Made by a program: the position numbers and the translations under genes. Shown here piece after piece: positions 1-5,644 of a DNA stretch of 13,193 bases. Within the stretch, counting starts at the first letter, position 1; each line of letters starts with the position of its first letter. Location of the stretch: assembly GCA_947631135.1 (NCBI GenBank), contig CANRKE010000030.1, forward strand, positions 1-13,193, read 5' to 3'. Source of the DNA: an uncultured Bacilli bacterium (GTDB lineage Bacteria > Bacillota_I > Bacilli_A > RF39 > UBA660). Below the pieces are notes generated by a model that was not told the DNA's origin, made no database searches, and saw nothing but the letters and a program-made list of their open reading frames with translations.

Positions 1-48
1 TAATTTCTTCTACTTATATATGATAAATGCTAAAATATTTTTGTAGGT

Positions 49-91
49 TTTCCAACATTTTTATTTTCGCCATTTCCAACATTTTTATTTT
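49..91. repeat. Tandem 19-nt repeat with 24-nt period
   Basis: TTTCCAACATTTTTATTTT occurs identically at 49-67 and 73-91, a period of 24 nt. On the minus strand the copies lie just beyond the TGA that ends the integrase fragment. In one minus-strand frame they encode a duplicated octapeptide, AKIKMLEM then AKIKMLEN, followed by about ten more residues before TAA. The duplication is exact over 19 nt. Its function is unknown; it may be decayed coding sequence or a recombination-associated repeat. Confidence 0.7.
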
Positions 92-98
92 AGCATTA

Positions 99-431
99 TC
101 ACCAATTTAGAAATAATCTAATATTTAACTTATTTCTATCCTTATAAGATAAAACATGATTATAACTGTCATATAATTTTATGTAATTATATACATTTTG
201 TTTGTTCAATTTTTTTAAAGCACTAATATTGTTATTTTCTAAATAATCAAGAAATAATGTAACACTTGTTATTTTGTGTCTTAAAGTATTATAAGACTGA
301 CCTAGATCTTTAGGGTAAAGTAAATATTTATCCATTATATTGTTATAAGTATCACTTTTAAATAGTCTTTTTCCTCCTTCCATAAAATTTTTAGTTCTTA
401 TAAAAGAAACTTTAAATTTAATAGTATTCAT
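99..431 (-). CDS. Truncated tyrosine recombinase, N-terminal core-binding domain only
   Basis: This 110-residue product resembles the SAM-like core-binding domain of tyrosine recombinases (phage integrase family), which grips DNA at the crossover site. The helical stretch TLRHKITSVTLFLDYLENN and the ending NKLNIRLFLNW are typical of the link to the catalytic domain. That domain, with its R, HxxR and Y residues, is absent: a TGA stop follows at once and the remaining 98 nt of window cannot hold it. Family members usually run 280-400 residues, so this is probably a remnant. The ATG at 431 is chosen because AAGGAG lies 11 nt upstream; a TTG 16 codons further out (479) has no such site. A frame change just before the stop opens about 30 more residues. 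A small DNA-binding regulator derived from an integrase is the alternative. Confidence 0.55.
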   Translation of the reverse strand: MNTIKFKVSFIRTKNFMEGGKRLFKSDTYNNIMDKYLLYPKDLGQSYNTLRHKITSVTLFLDYLENNNISALKKLNKQNVYNYIKLYDSYNHVLSYKDRNKLNIRLFLNW

Positions 432-466
432 ATTTTTATCATCTCCTTCTGTAGTATGAATACTAT
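421..466 (-). promoter_or_regulatory. 12-bp inverted repeat enclosing the integrase RBS
   Basis: ATAGTATTCATA (421-432) and TATGAATACTAT (455-466) are perfect reverse complements. On the minus-strand transcript they form a 12-bp stem whose 22-nt loop carries the AAGGAG site, while the AUG start (431-429) sits in the 3' arm. Folding would block initiation at the start codon. The outer arm also overlaps the proposed -10 box, so a dimeric repressor binding the DNA palindrome is an equal alternative. The symmetry is seen directly; the role is inferred. Confidence 0.6.
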
Positions 467-492
467 ATAATTTTACCAAAATATTATGTTAA
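464..492 (-). promoter_or_regulatory. Candidate promoter of integrase fragment
   Basis: On the minus strand, TTAACA (492-487) is followed after 17 nt by TATATA (469-464), giving 5/6 and 4/6 matches to the sigma-A boxes. The -35 box lies inside the inverted copy of the ACTTAACATAA repeat (484-494), so whatever binds that repeat would compete with RNA polymerase. An extended TGGTAAAAT nearby is an alternative -10 with a poorer -35. Confidence 0.45.
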
Positions 493-565
493 GAAAAAAT
501 AAAGAATTCCTTGATTTTTCTTGGAATTCTTTTACTAACTTAACATAATAAATAACTTAACATAA
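484..565. repeat. Three-copy 11-mer ACTTAACATAA cluster
   Basis: ACTTAACATAA occurs at 538-548 and 555-565 (direct, 17 nt apart, 6 nt between them). An inverted copy with 10 of 11 matches (TTATGTTAAG plus A) lies at 484-494. The cluster occupies the space between the tRNA terminator and the integrase start, and one copy covers the putative -35 of the integrase promoter. This fits arm-type integrase sites or a repressor operator array. The sequence resembles a XerD half-site (E. coli TTATGTTAAAT), but the two close copies are direct rather than inverted, unlike dif. Confidence 0.65.
493..532 (-). terminator. Intrinsic terminator between tRNA-Cys and integrase
   Basis: AAAGAATTCC (501-510) pairs with GGAATTCTTT (523-532), a 10-bp stem with a 12-nt loop. 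On the minus strand the stem runs into TTTATTTTTTC, a good U tract. It is the second hairpin downstream of the tRNA gene and would shield the integrase fragment from tRNA transcription. The plus-strand side has only a short T run. Confidence 0.6.
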
Positions 566-570
566 ACTAC

Positions 571-608
571 AAAAACCATTGCAAATCCTTTTTTTACAAT
601 GGCTTTTT
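571..608 (-). terminator. Intrinsic terminator of tRNA-Cys
   Basis: On the minus strand AAAAA-G-CCATTG and CAATGGTTTTT form a stem of 6 strong pairs extended by A-T pairs past a one-base bulge (arms 576-581 and 597-602). The U tract TTTTTG follows directly. It starts about 37 nt past the encoded CCA, as expected for a single tRNA transcription unit. Confidence 0.65.
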
Positions 609-644
609 AATTTTAACTACAATAATTTTGTAGGTGTTTTAATC

Positions 645-718
645 TGGAGGGACCGGACGGATTTGAACCGACGATCAGGGTGTTGCAGACCCATGCCTTA
701 CCACTTGGCTACAGTCCC
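645..718 (-). tRNA. tRNA-Cys (GCA)
   Basis: The minus strand reads as a 74-nt cloverleaf including an encoded 3' CCA. The acceptor GGGACTG pairs with CGGTCCC (one T-G wobble), the discriminator is T, the D arm is GCCAAGTGGTAAGGC, the anticodon loop is CTGCAAC with anticodon GCA, and the T loop is TTCAAAT. Two U-U oppositions are visible, one at the top of the anticodon stem (27-43) and one in the T stem (50-64); the rest pairs normally. It is the only tRNA in the window and appears to be its own transcription unit, with a strong promoter at 739-767 and a terminator at 571-608. Confidence 0.95.
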
Positions 719-738
719 AATAAATTCATTACTCATTT

Positions 739-767
739 ATTCTACAATATTATTTATTATTTGTCAA
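739..767 (-). promoter_or_regulatory. Sigma-A promoter of tRNA-Cys
   Basis: On the minus strand TTGACA (767-762) is a perfect -35 box, followed after exactly 17 nt by TAGAAT (744-739). The predicted start falls about 14 nt before the mature 5' end of the tRNA at 718. This is among the best promoter matches in the window, as suits a stable RNA gene. Confidence 0.85.
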
Positions 768-828
768 TCTAAATAAATAGTATTTATTAAAATATATGAG
801 TATTTACTAAAAATATGTATATTTAAAC

Positions 829-921
829 TTATTTATTTAATTTTAATAATAGATCCATTTCTATATCATCTATTTCATCAATTAAATCATTAAAAAGTAT
901 ATCTAAATAACATGTGTTCAT
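829..921 (-). CDS. Hypothetical 30-residue acidic small protein
   Basis: An ATG at 921 opens a 30-codon frame ending in TAA. GGAGG lies 8 nt upstream, as strong a ribosome binding site as any here, and a promoter candidate sits at 953-981 just past the upstream gene's terminator. The product begins MNTCYLDILF, is dominated by D, E, I and L, and ends LLLKLNK. Its alternating acidic and aliphatic residues suggest one amphipathic helix. There is no signal peptide or obvious membrane segment. I do not recognise a family. It lies alone between the lipoprotein gene and the tRNA promoter. A real small protein is likely; a leader peptide or a degraded gene is possible. Confidence 0.55.
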   Translation of the reverse strand: MNTCYLDILFNDLIDEIDDIEMDLLLKLNK

Positions 922-952
922 ATGATCTTCCTCCAATCATATCCTAGCATAA

Positions 953-981
953 AATATATTTATTTTCATCAAGTTCTACAA
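953..981 (-). promoter_or_regulatory. Candidate promoter of the 30-residue ORF
   Basis: On the minus strand TTGTAG (981-976) is followed after 17 nt by TATATT (958-953). It lies immediately downstream of the lipoprotein gene's terminator and about 30 nt ahead of the small ORF, so that ORF appears to be transcribed independently. Confidence 0.5.
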
Positions 982-988
982 AAGCTTA

Positions 989-1020
989 CAAAAAAAGAAA
1001 AAAATCCAAATAATTGGACT
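989..1020 (-). terminator. Intrinsic terminator of lipoprotein gene
   Basis: On the minus strand TCCAA-TTAT-TTGGA (1018-1005) forms a short stem, extended by one wobble and one A-T pair, followed by TTTTTTTCTTTTTTTG. The hairpin overlaps the TAG stop codon of the lipoprotein gene. The stem is short but the U tract is long. Confidence 0.7.
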
Positions 1021-2017
1021 ATTTTTCTAATGCAGATACAGTAAGTGATTTTGCAATATCAACTAATTCTTTAGATTCTAAAGTATCACTTGATACATAA
1101 TATTCAATACCATTACTTATCCAAGAAATTGAATTATTAGAAATTGCTGCAACTGTATCGGTTAATATTTCCGGTTCACCAATAGTTGGTATTTCTTCAA
1201 ATTCATCACTAACACTAACAGTTTCTTCAACAATCATAAATGGATTTTCACCTGCAAAAGTAAGAATTAACCTTTCACCATCATCTTTTTTTATTGTATC
1301 TTCACTTTCTAAATATGTTTCATTAGGTAAATACATTGGGTAAATAGTATTATCTATACTAGATGTTGTTTCTACTTCTTCTTCTGTAATTGATGATTGT
1401 AAATTTTCTTCAGTATCAAAATGTTTTTTATCAAATGATGGACTCATATCAATTTTATTAAATTTCATTTTTATTTGAGGAGTACCACTCTTATCTAAAA
1501 CATGAACTTCACTAAATTCCAAATCATCATTTAAATATATTTTTTGAGATTTTAAATTATTATTATTTGGATAATTTACTTTAGTGGATATAATATATGT
1601 ATCATCTTTATTTTCAAATTTATATTCATCATCTTGTTCAATATCATTGATTAATGATTGTAATAGATATACTTGCGAATTATTATATGGCCATTCACTT
1701 TGGAATTTAAAGCTTTTATTAAGACTAGGTGTAAGCACATATACTCCATCATCATTTTTTAAAATAATTTGTTCATGATTATTACTTTTATTAGTTAAAC
1801 TAACTCTATAATAATCATCATCCTTATAACTTACATTAACATCATAGGAATATACATCTTCATTATTAATTATATCCATTTCACCTTCGATATAATAACT
1901 TTTAGCTTTATTTACTTTATCTGTAATCTTTCCAACAACATCATCACTACTTAATTTTCCACATCCTACTATTAATAGTGTGCACATCAATACGAATGTT
2001 ATTAACTTTTTTTTCAA
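1019..2017 (-). CDS. LolA-like (YdcC-type) lipoprotein with DUF4367-like C-terminus
   Basis: The 332-residue product starts with a lipoprotein signal peptide (MKKK, hydrophobic core, lipobox IVGC with Cys19), so it is predicted to be tethered to the outer face of the cytoplasmic membrane. Residues about 25-205 carry the LolA/RseB-like fold pattern of Bacillus YdcC, including DGVYVLTPSLNKSFKFQSEW and YLLQSLINDI. This concave beta-sheet can hold lipid-like ligands, and clostridial GerS belongs to the same superfamily. After a Glu/Ser/Thr linker (about 205-222), the C-terminal part, with YPMYLPNETYLE and SWISNGIEYYVSSDTL, resembles DUF4367. The start is a TTG preceded by GAGGTG at 7-nt spacing. 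LolA here does not imply an outer membrane. Two TATAAT hexamers lie upstream without a convincing -35. The physiological role is unknown. Confidence 0.85.
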   Translation of the reverse strand: MKKKLITFVLMCTLLIVGCGKLSSDDVVGKITDKVNKAKSYYIEGEMDIINNEDVYSYDVNVSYKDDDYYRVSLTNKSNNHEQIILKNDDGVYVLTPSLNKSFKFQSEWPYNNSQVYLLQSLINDIEQDDEYKFENKDDTYIISTKVNYPNNNNLKSQKIYLNDDLEFSEVHVLDKSGTPQIKMKFNKIDMSPSFDKKHFDTEENLQSSITEEEVETTSSIDNTIYPMYLPNETYLESEDTIKKDDGERLILTFAGENPFMIVEETVSVSDEFEEIPTIGEPEILTDTVAAISNNSISWISNGIEYYVSSDTLESKELVDIAKSLTVSALEK

Positions 2018-2053
2018 TTTCTTTCACCTCTTAATTACTTTCATTAAATTATA

Positions 2054-2082
2054 TTGATTATATTAAAAATTATGTATAAATT
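2054..2082 (+). promoter_or_regulatory. Weak candidate promoter of DUF378 gene
   Basis: TTGATT (2054-2059) is followed after 17 nt by TAAATT (2077-2082), about 40 nt before the DUF378 start. The 108-nt divergent gap also holds minus-strand TATAAT hexamers for the lipoprotein gene, so control regions may overlap. The assignment is tentative. Confidence 0.3.
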
Positions 2083-2125
2083 TTTCTTTTCTTGTTAATA
2101 ATACTAATAAAAGGAGGAATTTTAT

Positions 2126-2326
2126 ATGAATGTTATACAAAAAAGTGCACTTGTAGTAACTATTATTGGTGCGATTAATTGGTTATTAATTGGACTATTT
2201 AAATATGATTTAGTTGCATCACTTTTTGGAGGTACAGATGCATTAATTTCAAGAATAGTTTATGTATTAGTAGGAATTTGTGGCCTTATAAATATTGGTA
2301 TATTATTTAAAGATTTAGATAGATAA
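2126..2326 (+). CDS. DUF378 family small membrane protein (YuzA-like)
   Basis: This 66-residue protein has two predicted membrane helices, about residues 5-25 and 37-60, and the family hallmark GAINWLLIGLF near the N-terminus. Length and motif match DUF378 (B. subtilis YuzA type), whose function is not established. AAAGGAGG lies 9 nt before the ATG, a very strong ribosome binding site. The gene stands alone between a divergent lipoprotein gene and its own strong terminator, so it is probably monocistronic. The family call is firm; any function would be a guess. Confidence 0.9.
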   Translation: MNVIQKSALVVTIIGAINWLLIGLFKYDLVASLFGGTDALISRIVYVLVGICGLINIGILFKDLDR

Positions 2327-2333
2327 TAAAAAT

Positions 2334-2373
2334 CATTTTAGTAATTTTACTAAGATGTTTTTTTATTTTTTTT
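2334..2373 (+). terminator. Strong intrinsic terminator of DUF378 gene
   Basis: CATTTTAGTA (2334-2343) pairs with TACTAAGATG (2348-2357), a 10-bp stem including one G-U pair, closed by a 4-nt loop and followed by TTTTTTTATTTTTTTT. It separates this gene from lemA, whose own promoter begins 10 nt later. Confidence 0.9.
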
Positions 2374-2382
2374 AATATATAA

Positions 2383-2411
2383 TTGATATATATTTTTTTA
2401 TTTGATATAAT
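2383..2411 (+). promoter_or_regulatory. Sigma-A promoter of lemA
   Basis: TTGATA (2383-2388), a 17-nt T-rich spacer and a perfect TATAAT (2406-2411) stand 25 nt ahead of the lemA start. The leader would be short, under 25 nt, with GAGG 7 nt before the ATG. Confidence 0.8.
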
Positions 2412-2436
2412 TTTATCAGATTGTTGAGGTGTATTT

Positions 2437-2985
2437 ATGGTTTTAGTATTACTTATTATATTATTAGTTATTATTATTATTGGTTTATTATCTATTTATT
2501 ATGTAGTAACATATAATAAATATCAAGAATATATAATTAGAATTAATGAATCAGAAAGTAAAATAGATAATAATATTAGAGAAAAATTTGATTTACTAGG
2601 AAAAGCAATTAATGTTATTAAAGGTACATTAGATATTGAAGGAGACATATTTCCTGATATTATAAAATTAAGATCTAGAAAACTATCTAGTTTTGATTTA
2701 AATAGAAAACTTGTTGATACCATGTTAGAATTTGATAGAATAAAAGAAGAAAATGAAAAACTATTAAAAAGTGATACATTTAAAGAAATTGATGAAAAAC
2801 TACATACTATTGAATCTGATATAGATGCATTACAAAAATATTATAATTCTATAATTTCTAAATATAATACTTTAGTACGTTCTTTTCCATCTAATATAGT
2901 AGCTTTAATATCAAAATATAAAGTGAAAACGTACTTCGATGGTAAAGACATGAATGATGATATAACGAATGATTTTAAATTATAA
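2437..2985 (+). CDS. LemA family protein
   Basis: The product has 182 residues: one N-terminal membrane helix (about 3-27) and a long helical, coiled-coil-rich part predicted to extend from the membrane. The LemA pattern is clear: YVVTYNKYQ after the helix, ESKIDNNIREKFDLLGKAINV, and the C-terminal signature YYNSIISKYNTLVRSFPSN followed by VKTYF. LemA proteins are widespread, about 180-200 residues, and of poorly known function. In many bacteria they neighbour HtpX proteases or YgcG/TPM-domain proteins; neither is adjacent here, where lemA is a single gene between DUF378 and rpsT. The ATG start has GAGG at 7-nt spacing and its own promoter. Confidence 0.9.
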   Translation: MVLVLLIILLVIIIIGLLSIYYVVTYNKYQEYIIRINESESKIDNNIREKFDLLGKAINVIKGTLDIEGDIFPDIIKLRSRKLSSFDLNRKLVDTMLEFDRIKEENEKLLKSDTFKEIDEKLHTIESDIDALQKYYNSIISKYNTLVRSFPSNIVALISKYKVKTYFDGKDMNDDITNDFKL

Positions 2986-3015
2986 GTATTATTTATAAAT
3001 AATTTGTATATTTTA

Positions 3016-3044
3016 TTGCAATTTCTTCTATTTTTTGTTAAAAT
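3016..3044 (+). promoter_or_regulatory. Sigma-A promoter of rpsT
   Basis: TTGCAA (3016-3021) and TAAAAT (3039-3044) are separated by 17 nt. The predicted start is about 22 nt ahead of the rpsT ATG, leaving a short leader with GGGAGG. Confidence 0.75.
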
Positions 3045-3074
3045 TTATATTGACATCTGAAAGGGAGGTATATT

Positions 3075-3329
3075 ATGCCAAATATTAAAAGTGCAAAAAA
3101 ACGTGTAAAAGTTATAGCTAAGAAAAAAGTTAGTAATAATGATTTGAGATCAAGTATGAGAACAGCTATTAAAAATGTATTAAAAGAAACTGATAAAACT
3201 AAAGCACAAGAGCTTTTAAATATCGCTATTCAAAGAATTGATAAAGCATGTTCTAAAGGAATAGTTCATAAAAACTATGTTGCAAGACAAAAGTCACGTT
3301 TAACTAAATTTGTTAATAATATTAAATAA
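3075..3329 (+). CDS. rpsT: 30S ribosomal protein S20
   Basis: This 84-residue, Lys/Arg-rich protein is bacterial S20, a primary 16S rRNA-binding protein of the small subunit that folds as a three-helix bundle. Diagnostic segments are MPNIKSAKKRVKV, the central SSMRTAIKNV, and KGIVHKNYVARQKSRLTKFV near the C-terminus. Length is normal for the family. The ATG follows GGGAGG at 7-8 nt, with a strong promoter upstream and a terminator starting at the stop codon, so it is a single-gene unit. In many Bacilli rpsT lies elsewhere, near late-competence or sporulation genes, so the tex/lemA neighbourhood is a local arrangement. Confidence 0.98.
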   Translation: MPNIKSAKKRVKVIAKKKVSNNDLRSSMRTAIKNVLKETDKTKAQELLNIAIQRIDKACSKGIVHKNYVARQKSRLTKFVNNIK

Positions 3330-3370
3330 AAAATATTAATCACTAATTATGATTAATATTTTTTATTTAA
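3328..3370. terminator. Bidirectional terminator between rpsT and tex
   Basis: AAAAAATATTAATCA (3328-3342) and TGATTAATATTTTTT (3350-3364) form a perfect 15-bp stem with a 7-nt loop. A tracts precede and T tracts follow it, so it can work for rpsT (plus) and for tex converging from the right (minus). A second small inverted repeat, ACTTC-AAAA-GAAGT (3381-3394), lies between it and the tex stop but lacks a U tract. Confidence 0.85.
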
Positions 3371-3411
3371 TTAATATTTAACTTCAAAAGAAGTAATTAC
3401 TTTCATAATGT

Positions 3412-5568
3412 TTATACTTCTTCTGGATTTATTAAAGTTAACGCAACTTTTTTCTTATCTAAAAATACATCATCAACATAACAATCTACAATATCACCAA
3501 CACTCAATACCTCCATAGGATGCTTAATATAATTTTTTGTTATTTTTGATATATGAACAAGACCATCATTTTTAAGTCCAATATCTATAAATGCACCAAA
3601 ATCAACTACATTTCTAACTGTTCCCTGTAATTTCATTCCCTTCTTAAGATCTTCTATTTTTAATATATCACTTTTTAATAATGGTTTTTCAAAATTATCA
3701 CGAGGATCTCTAAGTGGCTTTTTAAGGTTTTCTATAATATCTTCAAGTGTAAATTTATCACTATTTAATTCATTACATAATTTATCTAAATCTATATCTT
3801 TAGTTTTTTCATAAACTACATTAGTACCAATATCATTTATATCTATATTTAATTTATTTAATAATTTATATGTTACATTATAACTTTCAGGATGTATACT
3901 TGTTGCATCAAGTTTATTATCACCATCTATTATTCTAATGAATCCTATGGATTGTTCATACGATTTATCACCCATTGATTTGATTTTCTTAATTTCTTCA
4001 CGTGAAGAGAATTTACCATACTTATCTCTATATTCTAATATATTATCAATAATTTTTTTAGTAAGACCTGAAACATATGATAAAAGGGATTTAGATGCAG
4101 TATTTATATTAACACCAACCATATTTACAGATTTTTCAACTACAAAATCTAAACTATCATTTAACTTTTTATTTGATACATCATGTTGATATTGACCTAC
4201 TCCAATACTTTTTGTATCTATCTTAACTAGTTCTGATAACGGATCCTGAAGTCTTCTACCAATACTTATCGCACTTCTTTCTTCTACATGTAAATTTGGA
4301 AACTCACTAATAGCTAGTTTACTTGCAGAATATACACTTGCTCCAGCTTCACTAACTATAATATATTCGACATGCCTTTTTGATTTTTTTATTACATCAG
4401 AAATAAATGCTTCACTTTCTCTTGATGCAGTTCCATTACCTATAGCTACTATATCTATATTATATTTATCTATTAATTTAAGTACATGATCTATAGCTTC
4501 ATTGTATAAATTCTTAGGTTCATGTGGATATATTACACTTATGTCTAATGGTTTTCCAGTATAATCTAACACGGCAAGTTTACAACCAGTTCTAAAAGCA
4601 GGATCAAGTCCTAATACTATCTTATTTTTCATAGGTGGTGTAAGAAGAAGTTTTTCTAAATTTTTAGAGAATATTTCAATTGCTTTATCCTCAGATATTT
4701 CAAATAATTCACTTCTTATCTCTCTTTCAATAGATGGAGCAATAAGTCTTTTATAGCTATCTTTAATTGCATCATTAACTATTGGTGTTGTAAAGGATTT
4801 TTCATTTTTAATTATTTTTCTATTTAAATAGTTAATAATATCATCCGTATTTACATTAAATGATACAGTAATAATTTTTTCGTTTTCAGCCCTAGTTAGA
4901 GCAAGATATCTATGTGGTTTAATATATTTTATAGGTTCTGAATAATCATAATACATCTCATAAACTTTATTTTCATCTATAGCATTTTTCTTTTTCTTTG
5001 TTACAATATCACTATTTTTAAAAGTATAATTTCTTATATATTTTCTATAACTTGCATTATCACTAATCCATTCAGCGATTATGTATTTCGCACCATCTAT
5101 TGCATCTTCGATTGTTTTGACCTCATCATTTATATACTTTTTAGCTATTTCCTCTATATTACCATTAAGTGGAAATGACATGATTATCTTAGCTAAAGGT
5201 TCGAGTCCGTTATTAATTGCTAAAGTGGCTTTAGTCTTTTTCTTTTCCTTGTATGGTCTATATAAATCTTCAACATCAACTAATTTTTGACATTCCAATA
5301 TTTTTTTCTTTAATTCATCAGTAAGCATTCCTTTTTCATCTATAAGTCTAATTACATCTTCTTTTCTTTTTAATAAATTAACTTGATATTCATATACTTC
5401 ATTTATGCTTCTTATTTGTTCTTCATCTAATGAACCAGTTTTTTCTTTACGATATCTAGCTATAAATGGAATAGTATTTCCATCTTGTAATAAATTTAAA
5501 ACAGTTGAAACCTGTTTTGTTGTTATATTTAAATTCTTACTAATTTCTTTTATAATATTATCATTCAT
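3412..5568 (-). CDS. tex: Tex family S1 RNA-binding transcription accessory protein
   Basis: The 718-residue product has the full Tex architecture: an N-terminal helical region opening IIKEISKNLNITTKQVSTVL with IPFIARYRKEKTGSLDEEQI, a YqgF/RuvC-like domain (about 318-450, LGLDPAFRTGCK and IVAIGNGTASRESEAF), tandem helix-hairpin-helix motifs (about 484-560, VNINTASKSLLSYVSGL) and a C-terminal S1 domain (about 641-712, GTVRNVVDFGAFIDIGL). Length matches the usual 720-780. Tex binds nucleic acid and is implicated in transcription and stress tolerance; Firmicute members are called YdcI-like. The ATG at 5568 is chosen because GGAGG lies 10 nt upstream. A longer frame from 5652 would overlap the ftsK stop and contain a hairpin, so it is unlikely. 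Confidence 0.95.
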   Translation of the reverse strand: MNDNIIKEISKNLNITTKQVSTVLNLLQDGNTIPFIARYRKEKTGSLDEEQIRSINEVYEYQVNLLKRKEDVIRLIDEKGMLTDELKKKILECQKLVDVEDLYRPYKEKKKTKATLAINNGLEPLAKIIMSFPLNGNIEEIAKKYINDEVKTIEDAIDGAKYIIAEWISDNASYRKYIRNYTFKNSDIVTKKKKNAIDENKVYEMYYDYSEPIKYIKPHRYLALTRAENEKIITVSFNVNTDDIINYLNRKIIKNEKSFTTPIVNDAIKDSYKRLIAPSIEREIRSELFEISEDKAIEIFSKNLEKLLLTPPMKNKIVLGLDPAFRTGCKLAVLDYTGKPLDISVIYPHEPKNLYNEAIDHVLKLIDKYNIDIVAIGNGTASRESEAFISDVIKKSKRHVEYIIVSEAGASVYSASKLAISEFPNLHVEERSAISIGRRLQDPLSELVKIDTKSIGVGQYQHDVSNKKLNDSLDFVVEKSVNMVGVNINTASKSLLSYVSGLTKKIIDNILEYRDKYGKFSSREEIKKIKSMGDKSYEQSIGFIRIIDGDNKLDATSIHPESYNVTYKLLNKLNIDINDIGTNVVYEKTKDIDLDKLCNELNSDKFTLEDIIENLKKPLRDPRDNFEKPLLKSDILKIEDLKKGMKLQGTVRNVVDFGAFIDIGLKNDGLVHISKITKNYIKHPMEVLSVGDIVDCYVDDVFLDKKKVALTLINPEEV

Positions 5569-5587
5569 ATTGCTTAATCCTCCATTT

Positions 5588-5634
5588 TTGATATTTAAAA
5601 ATAGAATGTTAAAAATAATCATTCTATTTTTATA
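5588..5634 (-). terminator. Hairpin terminator or attenuator between ftsK and tex
   Basis: AAAAATAGAATG (5597-5608) and CATTCTATTTTT (5620-5631) form a perfect 12-bp stem with an 11-nt loop. On the minus strand it ends in CTATTTTTAAATATC, a modest U tract. It lies 13 nt past the ftsK stop and about 15 nt before the tex ribosome binding site. No convincing promoter fits between it and tex, so tex may depend on read-through or on a promoter inside the hairpin region. Confidence 0.65.
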
Positions 5635-5644
5635 ATTTGATAAT

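Larger units (their letters stand above)
34..635. repeat. Candidate 15-nt direct repeats flanking integrase remnant
   Basis: The segment AATATTTTTGTAGGT at 34-48 recurs with one mismatch as AATAATTTTGTAGGT at 621-635. The pair brackets the integrase fragment and its repeats, and the right copy ends 9 nt from the encoded CCA end of the tRNA-Cys gene. Tyrosine recombinases often use the 3' side of tRNA genes and leave short direct repeats as attL and attR. The position fits such a scar, but in DNA this AT-rich a 14/15 match can arise by chance, and the repeat does not extend into the tRNA itself. Confidence 0.3.

Noticed and set aside
99..101. TGA read as tryptophan (code 4), extending the integrase
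   Set aside because: The next codon is TAA, so read-through would add a single residue, and the other genes use TGG for tryptophan throughout.
432..479. TTG-initiated extension of the integrase fragment by 16 residues
   Set aside because: No ribosome binding site, and it overlaps the proposed promoter; the ATG at 431 follows AAGGAG.
538..565. dif site for XerC/XerD
   Set aside because: The 11-6-11 spacing fits, but the two arms are in direct rather than inverted orientation and the site lies beside an integrase remnant.
579..776. 65-codon plus-strand ORF
   Set aside because: It runs through the tRNA-Cys gene and its terminator on the opposite strand and has no ribosome binding site.
1019..2017. 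True LolA periplasmic chaperone
   Set aside because: The protein is itself a lipoprotein in an apparently monoderm genome with no sign of an outer membrane; only the fold family is shared.
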